A stretch of DNA of 64,000 bases from contig NW_004450566.1 in the NCBI RefSeq assembly GCF_000321225.1, forward strand, positions 863,399 to 927,398, in the 5' to 3' direction. Below, in pieces: positions 49,237 through 59,890 of the stretch (position 1 is its first letter; every line of letters starts with the position of its first letter). Source of the DNA: Odobenus rosmarus divergens (Eukaryota; Chordata; Mammalia; Carnivora; Odobenidae). A program made the translations under genes and the position numbers. Under the pieces are notes generated by a model. The model worked only from the letters and a program-made list of their open reading frames with translations. It was not told the origin of the DNA and did no database searches.

Positions 49237-49627
49237 AGAATTACATCTTTGATACTTACTGCTAAATAACCCACTGTGGAGGTTGGCTTGAGCTTTCTGC
49301 TCTCTCCAGCACAGTAAGAGTGATGTTGTTCCTGGAAGTGCTCCATGGAGGAAATGGCAACTGCCCATGTGAGGATTTTTGCAGTTCTCCAGAATCACTG
49401 ACTATTGAGCAATTGGGATTTATTCAATTTCCTCCTCCTTTTCAATGCTTGTATGGTCTTCAGGCAAAGATATGAAAAGTTTAAGAACACATTTATTTTT
49501 GTGTGTGCTTATTAGTGTCTTAGTCTGAAGCTTGCTTGGGAAGATATTTGTATCGATATGAAAATTTGCCTTGTCTACATTGTTAGGACGGTTTCCCCCA
49601 TTGAAACTAATACTTTTTATTTTTAAG

Positions 49628-49699
49628 AAAAAAGCAACAAGCCTTGAGAGCAGTCAGCCTTCCAGAACCCATGCTGGTGGAACAGCCCCGGCCACCAAG
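49628..49699 (+). CDS. CAST: Calpastatin XL-region exon 1z
   Basis: Internal exon of 72 bp (24 codons) between the acceptor ATTTTTAAG and the donor GTCAGT at 49700. The peptide begins KKATSLESSQPSRTHAGG and ends PATK, the recognisable third segment of the calpastatin XL region. Phase 0 at both ends; skipping it would keep the frame. The first two codons are AAA AAA, so the exon starts with a run of six A directly after the AG. With 1xa and 1y it makes a 70-residue leader, and with 1xb and 1y a 55-residue leader, before exon 2, which is outside the window. A recent L1 fragment ends about 390 bp upstream (49236), and a G-rich run lies about 80 bp downstream of the donor (49782-49800). Confidence 0.93.
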
Positions 49700-49781
49700 G
49701 TCAGTCATTTCTTGAACATTTCTTGAAAAGACTCCTAGTCTTCAGGTTGATAAGTTTTGAACAAAGTATCATTTCTGTGCT

Positions 49782-49800
49782 GGGGCGGGGGGGAGGGGGG
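49782..49800 (+). other. G-rich run downstream of the exon 1z donor
   Basis: GGGGCGGGGGGGAGGGGGG on the transcribed (sense) strand, 82 bases after the donor. It could act as an intronic G-run splicing element or fold as a quadruplex; neither is shown. Confidence 0.6.
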
Positions 49801-49999
49801 AATGTAATTTCTTAATAATGATTTGAATGATTTAAAACCCAGTAAAACCATTTATGCTTTAATTCTTTTTGGCATATAATAAGTGTCCAATCAATATTAT
49901 TATCATAATATCTATAAATAATATTGGACTTTGACACACACTGTGAGTAGAAATATAGTGCTCTCACCTCTTCAGAAAATAATTCAGATTCTCTTCATG

Positions 50000-50190
50000 T
50001 GCATTAGCCACACTAGGCTCTCTGCTAAATGCTCTATGTAATTATCTTATGTAATCTCCTTACAGTGTTATAATTATTATTCCTTTATACCTGAGGAAAC
50101 CAGGGCTCAGGGAGGTTAAGCATCCTTGACAAGATCACAAAGCCAGGAGGATGGAGGTAGGGTTCGAACCCAGGTTTCTTGTTCATACAG
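50000..50190 (-). repeat. MIR SINE, antisense
   Basis: CCTGAGGAAACCAGGGCTCAG, GGAGGTTAAGCATC and GGGTTCGAACCCAGG (reversed B-box). Confidence 0.85.
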
Positions 50191-50689
50191 GGTCCTCGAT
50201 ACTGCTGGACCTCAGAAGCTCTAATTGAGCATTCTTTGGTAATATAGCACTGAAGAGCTTTGCAACTTATAAAAATCACTGAAACAACATATTTCGAAAC
50301 AAAAAACAACAATTTTAGCTAATAGGTTTTCAACATTTAAAAATAGTTATGTTCAGCCCATCTCAACTTGTGGACTTTCAGTATGTCTGAGATCAGCAAA
50401 AACCTTAACTTATTTCAGGACGGTCTATACAACTATCTTAAATAAGCATTTTTCCTTTAAAACTTGTGGCTTTCCTATGGAAGTCTCATATAGGTTACTT
50501 ACTTGGTTAAGAGTTCATATTTTAGTGCTTCTTGGAGCCCCAGCTGCTCTACAGGCCCCTAAAAGGTGCCCAAACCAAAATCCAGCTGAGAAATGAGAAG
50601 AAGTTGGCTAGAGTTGACCAGATTTGGGGGTATGACAGCATCAGTGCTCAGTGTGGGTAAGAGGTTTCTGCATAGCCAAACAAACCCGA

Positions 50690-50875
50690 CTTACCTCTTT
50701 GCCACTTATTACTAGCAAGTTTACCTAGCCCCACTGAGCCTCAGTTTCCTCATCTGTAAAATGGGGATAAGACTACTCTTGACAGATCTGCCAAGAGGCT
50801 TAAATAAAATAAAAATAGAATATGTAAAACTCTAAGCCCTCAGCCTGGCATTTAGTAGGTGCTGGGAAAATGTGT
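50690..50875 (+). repeat. MIR SINE
   Basis: GCCACTTATTACTAGC, CTCAGTTTCCTCATCTGTAA and GCCTGGCATTTAGTAGGTGC: near-consensus core and tail. Confidence 0.92.
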
Positions 50876-51634
50876 CTCTGCTGTGACTGTTCTTATTAGT
50901 CTCATACTCTATTGTTTGAATGTCTGGAACTAACAAAGATTTTTCAAATATGTCCTGTCTTAACGTACTTTTATTTAACTTATGCTTAAATTCCACCTCT
51001 AAAAATGAGAAGTCTCATTAGAAAACCCTACCCTATGAGATTTAGTGGATTATCAGCAGGTAATTTCCAAATTTTAGAATTATCTAAACTCTTGGGCAGG
51101 GTGGTGGTTAGTACATTGTAGAAAATCACACCCAGTTTTCTCTTGGAAGTTAGCCATAGGAAGCAGTCCCTTTTCCATCTTTTTTTTTTTTTTTTTTTTA
51201 CGCACAAAGTTATCATCCAATCATTCTGAGCGTATAAAGAATTTTGACATCTCCCCCAAACCCTGCTCTGCCTCAGGAAGCTGAGGGAGGGTGGCATAGC
51301 TGGGAGGTGGAGACATTTTAGCCACATGTTTAGTGTTTATTTAATGTCAAACTTGACATTCTTTCCTTAGCTTCTAAATCATTGTCATCTCCCTTCCTAC
51401 ATTATTCTCTCTCCTGTTGTAATTTCTCACTATAGATTCCTGACTTGCTTTGCTTCACCAGTTTCCTGAATATTAGTTTTCCAGAGTTTTATTCTTCACT
51501 CTTTTCTTTCTCATATCTTTAACATTTATAGAGTATTGGAAGAAAAAATTATATATGTATGTATATATTGTACTTGCTTATTTCTTCTTTTGATGCCTGA
51601 TTGAAAGGGCTTTAACTCAGCATCATGATCACTG

Positions 51635-51830
51635 TAAAGATTTTATTTATATATTTGAGAGAGAGAGAGAGAGAGAGAATGACAGGGAGGAGGAGCAGAG
51701 AGGGAGAGAGGGAGAGAGAGAGAGAATCTAAAGCAGACTCCCCACTGAGTATGGAGCCTGACTCAAGGCTCATGACCTGAGCCTAAATCAAGAGTTGGAC
51801 ACTTAACCAACTGAGCCATCCAGGTGCCCC
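51635..51830 (-). mobile_element. CAN-SINE, antisense
   Basis: AAAGATTTTATTTATATATTT tail, GA-rich tract, and CTGAGCCATCCAGGTGCCCC head. Flanks AGCATCATGATCACT / AGCATGATCATCACT suggest a slightly altered target duplication. Confidence 0.9.
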
Positions 51831-53199
51831 AGCATGATCATCACTTTAAAGAAAAGGTCATTCCCATGCATCATTTAGAAAAGCTGGGGGTAATAGCATT
51901 TGTGATCACTTGAAGCCTTTTATTATACAATTAATTATTATAACACACACAGGCAACCTCATATTACCCTGGCACATGACATGACAAAATAGTAGATATA
52001 ATTGGCAGTGAGAATTAGTCTTGGTTTTCTTGATTCTTGACACATCGAACTTAAAAGGTACAATAAATGATAATTTTACCATTATAAAGAAAACTTTACA
52101 GTTTGAAAAGTTAAATATTTTATTTGAAGTTATGCATGAGCTGTGTGATATAGAATGGTTACCGTGTATTACAGAGCTGTTTTATGAGTGTTCTTACTAC
52201 ATGAGTAATTATGTGCACAAGTAATACCACTTCTTCCGTGCAGTTCTGGGCTTGGAAAACCTAAAGAGCTTAAGGGGCATAGGTCTTTCTAACTCAAAAT
52301 AATCATTGTAAGATGTTTAGTGCTTAATATTTGATTTTTGATAAGTTAAAAATGAGGACTCACGAGGCTGCAGAGATGATTCATGCTTTTATTCAAGCCA
52401 GTATGGAAAGAGTTGTGGTCCATACTCAGTCATGCGATTGTGCTCAGGTAATATGTATTGTAACCACCTCCTGTTCAGGTGAGGAAACCGAGGTTGAACT
52501 TGCATTAGGAATGTGGCTGCAGAAGCTATTAAGATACATTTGTTAAGGCTCTTAGTTCCAACTGGAATCCAGGGTTTCGAACCCAAAAAGAATTTCTTGA
52601 GGATAGCAGGGGGTAGCTTGTGGAAAGATCCAGAAGGCTCCAGCAGCAGGAATGTAAAGTTTCACCGCTGAGAACAATGCCCAGCCATACCAGGGGGGCT
52701 GCTTCTGCTGCCACCACAGCTTGAGCACCTACCACATTTAGGACCGGATGCCAGAAAGTCTGCCACTGCCAGTTGTGAAGACTAAGACGCCTTGTCAGAC
52801 ACAGACTTCTTGGTGGGCAGTGGTCTCTTCCCATTGCTCACTTCCAGTCTCATTTTTTTATGGCACATCTGACTGACCAGGGACAACATAAGTCACACAC
52901 CTCAACCCTGTTACAAGGGAGTCTGGGATTGTGAGTGCTCTGGATTCTACTTTGGGAAGGTGCATATTGATTAGGTGGGAAATGTATCAGTATGTAGTGA
53001 GGGTTTTCAGATGTGTGGCCAGCTGCCAACTGACAGGTATCTCCTACAGAAAGGAAGACAGGAGAACTGCCTCACTGAACAGGAACATAAATGAATCATG
53101 ATATGTTGTTCAGCAATATTAGGCCTTTAAAACAGAAGAGAGTACAAACAACTTTTCTCCCAGCTGCAGGGGAGAAGATTTGCAAAGGAATAAGCACCC

Positions 53200-53345
53200 A
53201 TCAGAAAATTCTTTTGTGATTTTGCTCCTGGTTTTGCCATAAATAGCTGTGTTGGCATAAATAACTCCCCTCTCTGGTGCCAATTTTCTCATCCATAAGA
53301 TTAGTGAGAGGCTGGATAAACTATGTGTGTTCTGGCATTCAATGT
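53200..53345 (+). repeat. MIR SINE fragment
   Basis: TAACTCCCCTCTCTGGTGCC followed by AATTTTCTCATCCATAAGAT, a MIR 3' core. Confidence 0.65.
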
Positions 53346-53529
53346 CAGCCTCATCCCACAGTACCACATGTGTGTTACTCTGTGTGTTAGGGAGGCAAGC
53401 GTTTTTATTTTAATAATTATGTATATATTTTAATGTGCTGAAAAATAAACTAGCACTTCAGACTCATGATCCAAGGATAGTTGTGCTTAAGACAGGCTAA
53501 ACTAAAAGTTAAAAAGTAAATTGATTTTT

Positions 53530-53717
53530 GGGCACCTGGGTGGCTCAGTCATTAAGCGTCTGCCTTCGGCTCAGGTCATGATCCCAGGACACTGGGATCG
53601 AGCCCCACATCAGGCTCCCTGGTCAGCGGGAAGCCTGCTTCTCCCTCTCCCTCTGCTGCTCCTCCTGCTTGTGCTCTCCCTCTCTCTGTGTGTGTCAAAT
53701 AAATAAAATCTTAAAAA
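53530..53717 (+). mobile_element. CAN-SINE
   Basis: GGGCACCTGGGTGGCTCAGTC head and CTCCCTCTCCCTCTGCTGC tail variant, flanked by near-identical AAAGTAAATTGATTTTT / AAAGTAAATAGATTTTT. Confidence 0.93.
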
Positions 53718-53854
53718 AAAAAAGTAAATAGATTTTTTTTTAATATTAAGTAAATACAATACATTTAGGGCCAATTACAAATATTATAGGCAATGCACAA
53801 GTAACCAATGTTTGGAAAACAAGATTCAGAGCAGTAAATCTCATATTTTAATAT

Positions 53855-53995
53855 TCACATTGAATCAGTGGGGTTTTTATTAAAATGAAGATTCTGATTC
53901 AGGAATTCTGCAGTGAGACCGAGATTCTGCTTTTCTAACAAGCTCCTAGTTGCTGCTGCTCCCGCTGGTCTGGCAAGCACACTTTCAGTAGCAAG
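53855..53995. repeat. MER5A-type remnant
   Basis: GATTCTGATTCAGGAATTCTG, GATTCTGCTTTTCTAACAAG and CTGCTGCTCCCGCTGGTCTG follow the MER5A pattern. Confidence 0.65.
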
Positions 53996-54054
53996 GATGC
54001 TGAAGTGTTCTGATGGAGGGTAGTTTAGACTACCTGTACCTTAGATTACTTCAA

Positions 54055-54205
54055 CAGTGATTGGAGAAACTCGTTTAAATACAGATTCTCGGGTTCCAAG
54101 CCAAGAATTCTGATTCAAGAGGGTAGGGTAAGGCCCAGGATTTTATATAGTTAATACCTACCCCTAGATGTTTCAGATGCAGATGATCTGAGGACCACAC
54201 CAGGA
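54055..54205. repeat. MER5-type remnant
   Basis: TTTAAATACAGATTCTCGGG, GAATTCTGATTCAAGAGGG and GATCTGAGGACCACAC resemble a second MER5-type copy. Confidence 0.55.
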
Positions 54206-54586
54206 GAAAGGATGAACCTCAGGGACTGGGGCAGCCAAAGCACATCAGGAAGTAACAACGTCCCTCTTCGTTTCTAGGAAAAGGAGCCTCTTTCTACATG
54301 TACTGCAGGATAAGACTCTCTGAAAAATTTATTTCCTAACATGTAATTACTCATCTGTACTCTTCAGGAGCGCAGGATCACTCACCTTCACTGAGGGGGA
54401 TGTACTACCTAACACTGGGGGCTGTGGTACCCAGGACTCATCCTCACTGGGGTGTGGCCCAAATAAGTCACCCTGTGTTCTTTTTGTCATAGGAGGAAAT
54501 GAATGTCAGTGAAACCTAGATGAGCTGAGGTTTAGTTAAAAAAAATTAAAAGGAAAGAAAATACTAATGATAAAAAAGGAATTTTT

Positions 54587-54783
54587 TAAAAAGCTTTATT
54601 TATTTGAGAAAGAGAGAGAGCAGAGTGAAAGAGAGAGCACGAGCAGGGGAGAGGGGGAATGGGAGAGGGAGAAGCAGACTCGCCTCTGAGCAGGGAGCCC
54701 GATGAGGGGCTCCATCCCAGGACCCTGAGATCATGACCTGAGCTGAAGGCAGACCTTAACCAACTGAGCCACCCAGGCGCCCC
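54587..54783 (-). mobile_element. CAN-SINE, antisense
   Basis: Reversed head CTGAGCCACCCAGGCGCCCC. Exact 16-bp target duplication TAAAAAAGGAATTTTT at 54571-54586 and 54784-54799. Confidence 0.96.
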
Positions 54784-55248
54784 TAAAAAAGGAATTTTTA
54801 AGCTGTATTTTCATGGAGAATAGTTTTAAGGACAAGGTCTTCTGCTCAGGGAATTGTAAAATATTAGAGTCAGAAAGGCTCTTACTTCAACAGCTTTACT
54901 TAATAGAAGTAAACAAAAAATGAAAATCAGGTGGCTGTGAGGAACACCTTGCACAGGAAGTTGGAGGGACCCCACTGCTCTGGCTGCTTGGTGTGGGTAC
55001 AAAGCTGTGCAGAGGAGCTCTCTGCCTTTTTCATGCCAGCTGGCGGTCACCTCAGCCTTGGCTGGATGCAACACTGAGTCATTGCTCAGCTGTTACTTGC
55101 TAGGCCTGAGGTCTCTGCTTCCCAATCACTGACCACCATCTCCTCCGGACACACACCCCAAGCTCGGTGTCCAGAGTCTTTATTGTGACTGGTTTGCGGC
55201 TTTGGGAAAAGTTGGCTTTACATATTTCTTTTAAAATTTCATAACTCT

Positions 55249-55453
55249 GGGGCGCCTGGGTGGCTCAGTTGGTTAAGCGACTGCCTTCAGCTCAGGTCAT
55301 GATCCTGGAGTCCCGGGATCGAGTCTCAGGATGGAGTCCCACATCGGGCTCTCTGCTCTGCGGGGAGTCTGCTCCCTCTGACCCTACCCCCCTCATGCTC
55401 TCTCTCTCATTCTCTCTCAAATAAATAAATTCTTTAAAAAAATTAAAAAAAAT
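55249..55453 (+). mobile_element. CAN-SINE (variant B) with small internal duplication
   Basis: GGGGCGCCTGGGTGGCTCAG head to A-tail. Exact 16-bp target duplication AAAATTTCATAACTCT at 55233-55248 and 55454-55469. It repeats the ATCGAGTC/ATGGAGTCCC motif around 55318-55340. Lies 350 bp upstream of CpG island 2. Confidence 0.96.
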
Positions 55454-55794
55454 AAAATTTCATAACTCTTTTTTATGAACACTATCATTCATTCTGTATT
55501 TATTAGTTGCCATTCTTCTAGAACAAAGAACATTTCCTTTTCATTCATTCATTCATTTATAGCAGTAGGGACCTATGAATTCTTATTTTATTCATTGGCT
55601 TAAAATCCATTTTTCTGATTATTTATTTTGATATTTTTAATCACAATAATATATTATGTGCTATAATTTAGTAGAATGTCAACTGTGTTAAACTGGTCTT
55701 TAAAATATCCATTATACTATTTGAAATGTATTTGCGAATCCCTGGTGATGGTCATTATTAATTTGCTTTATTGTTTAAAAAGAGATATTTGGAG

Positions 55795-56370
55795 GCGTAT
55801 ATGTGCAAGAGCGCCCCTCTTGGCTCCCTTATTCTGGTGGGGTCACCGGTTGACAGCCGGGACGCGGGAGACCCTTGCCATCAGCGGGCACTGCGTGCAC
55901 TGCGCGTGGGCCGCATTAGCTGCGGCGTTAAGTTAGCCAGCTTCCCGGATGCCTGCCCGAGACGAGTGGGCAGGGCGGACGCCTCCCTCAGCGGACCTGC
56001 CGGGAGCTGCGGGGCGGCGCCGCCCTGGGACGAGGGCGGGGAGCGGCGTGCGTCGCGTCCCGGGGCCGTCGCGTCCCGGGGCCGCCCCGCCCCCGTGGCT
56101 CTCCACGGGCTGAGGCTCTAAACAGAAACCGCGGGGGCCGAGCCCAGCTAGGAATGCAAACAGCCTGAAAGCCCAGCTGAAGTCTCTGGGCCCGGGAGTA
56201 GGACGCAGAGTGAGTACTGATTTCGGCCGCTCTCCTCCAAGGCCGCGTCTGCTTCCTGGGCGAGCGGCCCGAGCCGCCCTCTGCCCCCCTCCCCGCCCCC
56301 GGCCCTGCGCGGCCCAGACTCGCACCCCGCGTCTGGCTCCCCTGGCTTGGACCGGCGTTCTTACTAGTCT
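55795..56370 (+). promoter_or_regulatory. CAST: CpG island 2, probable downstream (1u) calpastatin promoter
   Basis: A second abrupt GC/CpG-rich block of about 0.6 kb, 6.1 kb downstream of exon 1z. It contains GC boxes (CCCCGCCCCC at 56085-56094 and a C-rich stretch near 56286-56300), an exact 16-bp tandem duplication (56051-56082) and a perfect 7-bp stem/4-nt loop palindrome (56092-56109). The main CAST promoter in other mammals (type III transcript) lies between exons 1z and 2, which fits this position. Strand is assigned from the gene. No full cAMP response element (TGACGTCA) was seen. Confidence 0.75.
56110..56209 (+). other. CAST: Candidate non-coding first exon 1u of calpastatin (5' end uncertain)
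   Basis: Inside CpG island 2 a sequence ending ...GGACGCAGA meets a GTGAGT donor at 56210-56215, the best donor in the island. In cattle and human CAST the downstream promoter gives a transcript whose first exon, 1u, is untranslated and lies after 1z and before exon 2, with translation starting at a Met in exon 2. The position, CpG setting and donor fit. No start codon here opens a frame to the donor that resembles calpastatin, as expected for an untranslated exon. The left boundary given is only a guess, placed after the hairpin at 56092-56109. The exon itself I infer from gene layout, not from remembered sequence. Confidence 0.55.
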
Positions 56371-57674
56371 CTTGACCCCGAAGATGCATTCCTTTCCACA
56401 TGGGCTCTCAGTTAAATTGTGTTACTTGTCCACCTCTCCCTTCCTGACGGTAACACCGTTGCTAGCTTTTCAGCTGGGAATGTGTCTGGTGACCGGACAC
56501 GCGCGGTTGGGTTACAAAACCAGGGATTTGTGTGACCTGGGAAAAAAAGCAAAGAAGAAAAGCGGCAGCTATGTCTATTTGGTTTAGCATTTTTACGGTT
56601 ACGACCCCTCCCCCACCCCCCCACCCCCCAGCCCTGCCCTCAATTCTGTGCTGACCTCCGTTTTAGAGAATGAGTTCACTCTATATAACCTTTCCACGTA
56701 CCTGATACATACTGGGTGTGGTGTGGCATATGTTGTAACATGTTTTGGTTCTATTTCCTTGCACAAAACCTGAGACTGTAGTCAGATAACATCCCTGAGA
56801 GGTACTTTGCCTTTCAAGAATGCAAGGTGTTTTCATAGATATTTAACAATCTCTTCTGGACTGTTAGGGTCCTGGTGTTTCTCCGGAACAGGCAAGAGGC
56901 AATTTCTTTATTCCTATTTTACAGCTTAAGAAAATAAGGCAGAGTTTTGGAAACTTCTTAAGGGGCAAGACCTTCGGTTCTCTGACTAGTCTTCTAGGAA
57001 CCCACCTATACAAGAGAGGAACCAGATGCTCAGTCAGCCACTCTGGAAAGTTTCTGCTGTATGAGGTGTTGACTTGCCGAGTGAAAATCTCTGCATTGCA
57101 GAGGTCAGTAAGGAATGGCATCTGCTGTTCAAAGGGGGAAGCTATTTTTTAGTGAACAACTATCGAGTGTCTCTTCCTGATGTTTTGTTTGCGGGCACTG
57201 AATTCAACTTCTGCACACTGATTTTTCAGTATTTAAAAGATAGTTGTTGCTGGGAATTTGGTGGGAAGGGAGTGATGTCTGGGTTCTAGAAGAGAGTATG
57301 GTATTAAAGTAGTGACATTTAGCAAAATCATGCTGAAGTCAGAAAGGCTGCATCTACTAATTAATGGAGAAAGGGTAAGGGGCCAATAGCAATCAGGTGG
57401 AGTGGGAATCCATGTATGAACAGCAAGGACCCTTGGTATCTATTATTAAAAGTGAGATTTGCAGACTGCACAGTAGTGTTTATGAAGCAGCACATTCAAG
57501 TATAAATGTTAGCTGTGGCTCGGTTCACATGCTTTTAAAAAAGATTCCCAGTGCGCGAGGAGAGTTGGTTGTATTGTATTAGCAGTGGATTTAGTTCCTT
57601 GATTGTTCTCAGGATTGATCAAAGAAGAAGATTGTTGATCTTTTTTCATTTGGGAAAACCAGTCTTATTTTTTA

Positions 57675-57870
57675 AGTCAAGAAATATTTTTTGAGCACTT
57701 ACTATGTAGAAGTAACCATGGTAGATGCTGTGGGGATACAAATATATGGATCCTGTCTTCAAGGGACAGGATATAGTAAGAAGCTGGCATTCTAAGAACA
57801 GAAGTAACATAGCTAAATAAGACTATGTAACCAAATGAGACTTTACCTTGTGATAACTTTTGATGCACTG
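57675..57870 (+). repeat. Possible old LINE (L2-like) fragment
   Basis: TTTGAGCACTTACTATGTAG.. and GCTGTGGGGATACAAATATA resemble a common ancient repeat core; family not certain. Confidence 0.45.
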
Positions 57871-57909
57871 GGAAAATATTTTATAGAGAGATGTTAAATA
57901 TGTCCTGAG

Positions 57910-58070
57910 AAACGATACAGAGTGGTAGTTAAGAGGTCAGGCCCTTACTTAATCTGTAAAATGGGTATAAGAGTTTCAGCCTCATGGCTGCATTATCATC
58001 ATGTTATGTGAGGTACTCAGCTGATGTCTAGAACATGGTAGTTTTCACTAAATGTAGCAATAACTATCAC
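57910..58070 (+). repeat. MIR SINE, shortened
   Basis: GAGTGGTAGTTAAGAGGTCAG head, then AATCTGTAAAATGGGTATAAG, with the middle missing. Confidence 0.75.
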
Positions 58071-58150
58071 CACTCTTGTTCTCATACAGATTATGCTGAT
58101 CTCTTTTTGTTCTGAAACCAGTTATGTTTACTTTCTAACGATTTATTTTT

Positions 58151-58344
58151 TTTTAAAAGATTTATTTATTTTTTTGAGAGAGTGAGAATGAGAGAGAGAG
58201 AGCACATGAGAGAGGGGAGGGCCAGAGGGAGAAGCAGGTTCCTCGCTGAGCAGGGAGCCCGATGCGGGACTCGATCCCGAGACTCCAGGATCATGACCTG
58301 AGCCGAAGGCAGTTGCTCAACCAACTGAGCCACCCAGGCACCCT
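58151..58344 (-). mobile_element. CAN-SINE (variant B), antisense
   Basis: AAAAGATTTATTTATTTTTT tail and CTGAGCCACCCAGGCACC head. Flanking CGATTTATT / TGATTTATT is a probable short target duplication. Confidence 0.92.
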
Positions 58345-58746
58345 CTCATGATTTATTATTACTGCCTCATATAGGCAGGAGAGCACCAGGGCAACAATAT
58401 CACCTTACTAACAGGATTATGCGCAGCCTCTGCCCAGATCACCAAAGTCCAAGTATATGGACTTGTTCAGAAGTCAGCATGTCTTAAAAGATGTTGTAAA
58501 GGTCCCTTAGAAATTGGAAATAATGGGTCTGAGCAATTATGGCTTTCCATAAAAATAGCTTAGCTCCCTTGTTCTTAACCAGGGGAGGTAGCACCCAATT
58601 AAAGGGTATTTTAAAATACGTGAGTGTGTTTTAGTGATGCTCTAGCATTCACTGGGAGCAGGACAGTCCTGCTCACTTAAGAATTGTCAGCCCAAATGCT
58701 AGAAGTACCCTGTTGAGAAACGTTGGGTAGCTAACATTTTTTTTTT

Positions 58747-58933
58747 TAAAGATCTTATTGATTTGAGAGAGAGAGAGAGAGTGAGAGAGAGCATGAGAGC
58801 AGATTGAGGGACAGAGTAAGAAGCAGAATCCCCACTGAGCAGGGAGCCCAATGCGGGACTCGATCCCGGGACGCAGGATCATGACCTGAGCCGAAGGCAG
58901 CCGCTTATCTGACTGAGTCACCTAGGCGCCCCT
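58747..58933 (-). mobile_element. CAN-SINE (variant B), antisense, first of a pair
   Basis: Reversed head ending CACCTAGGCGCCCCT. Target GCTAACATTTTTT at 58730 onward and again at 58934 onward. Confidence 0.94.
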
Positions 58934-58947
58934 GCTAACATTTTTTT

Positions 58948-59139
58948 AAAAAGGATTTTATTTATGCACTTGAGAGAGAGAGCATGAGGGGGGGCGGGGG
59001 TGGGCAGATGAGAGGGAGAAGTGGGTTCCCTGCTGAGCAGGTGGCCTGCCACTGGGATAAGAGGCTCAATCCCAGGACCCTGGAATCATGACCCAAGCCC
59101 AAGGCAGATGCTCAACTGACTGAGCCCTCCAGGCACCCC
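58948..59139 (-). mobile_element. CAN-SINE, antisense, second of a pair at the same target
   Basis: AAAGGATTTTATTTATGCAC tail, GGGGGGGCGGGGGTGGG insert-like stretch, reversed head GCCCTCCAGGCACCCC. Target TAACATTTTTT recurs at 59140-59150, the third copy of the site. Confidence 0.93.
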
Positions 59140-59704
59140 TAACATTTTTTAATTTAAAAGGTATTTACATGGAAAACATGAAGTGCAGTGGTTTGTGACA
59201 ACCATTGTACTTTCCTAGTATGCAGATTAGTCAATATATCAGAAAAACAATAGGATTAAATATGTTCCTGTTATAAAGTTTGACACATTGGTGCTAAGAC
59301 ATACATTCTAGATTCATATAGTTTCCAAAATGAGAGCGTTGTAAGGTATACTAAAAAAGAAGATACAAAGATAAATATGTAGACAGGAGAGCATAGACTG
59401 TGGGTTTTTTATTTAAATCAGACTGACCAATTAGGTAGCTCACATTTGGGGAAAAGTAAATAATTCCACCTAAGAGGTAGTGATACCTTAGAGATATATT
59501 GCTAATGGTTTCCTAAGGAATGAAGACTATCATCTAAGCAAAGCCTCCTTAATTGAAGAGATCTGTTAAAGCACTCTGAAGAGAAGGTTATTGGTCTTCA
59601 GACAGAGAATGCAGGCCAACAGGGTAATTCCAGACTAATCCATAGCCCTAGAGCTCTCCCAGTCCTTGTTGTAGGAGGTGCTGCACCCCCCTTGGAATTC
59701 TCTA

Positions 59705-59890
59705 AGACAGTGTTCGTGATGTGTACTCTGGAGAGTATTTGCATCAAATTCACCTGGGATACTTATTTAAAAATGGAGATCTCCCAGGCTCCCCCTCAGA
59801 TTTACCCAGTCAGAATCAACAAGGAATCTATGACTTAAGCTCTCTAGATAAATTTGTACACCTGTAAAGTCTGATGACCACCATTCTAAG
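59705..59890. repeat. MER5-type hAT remnant
   Basis: GCATCAAATTCACCTGGGAT.., TTTAAAAATGGAGATCTCCC and AGTCTGATGACCACCATTCT resemble a MER5/MER20-type element. Confidence 0.5.

Larger units (their letters stand above)
29377..49627 (+). other. CAST: CAST intron between exons 1y and 1z
   Basis: A 20.25-kb intron bounded by GTAATT and TTTAAG. Repeats are listed separately. Nothing recognisable was seen at 29.4-30.5, 30.7-32.9, 34.7-36.0, 36.4-38.0 and 46.5-47.7 kb beyond AT-rich unique-looking DNA. Confidence 0.85.

Noticed and set aside
55771..56401. Several 116-137 codon frames on both strands in CpG island 2
   Set aside because: Overlapping frames on both strands with Arg/Ala/Pro/Gly bias are expected from base composition; none resembles calpastatin or another protein.
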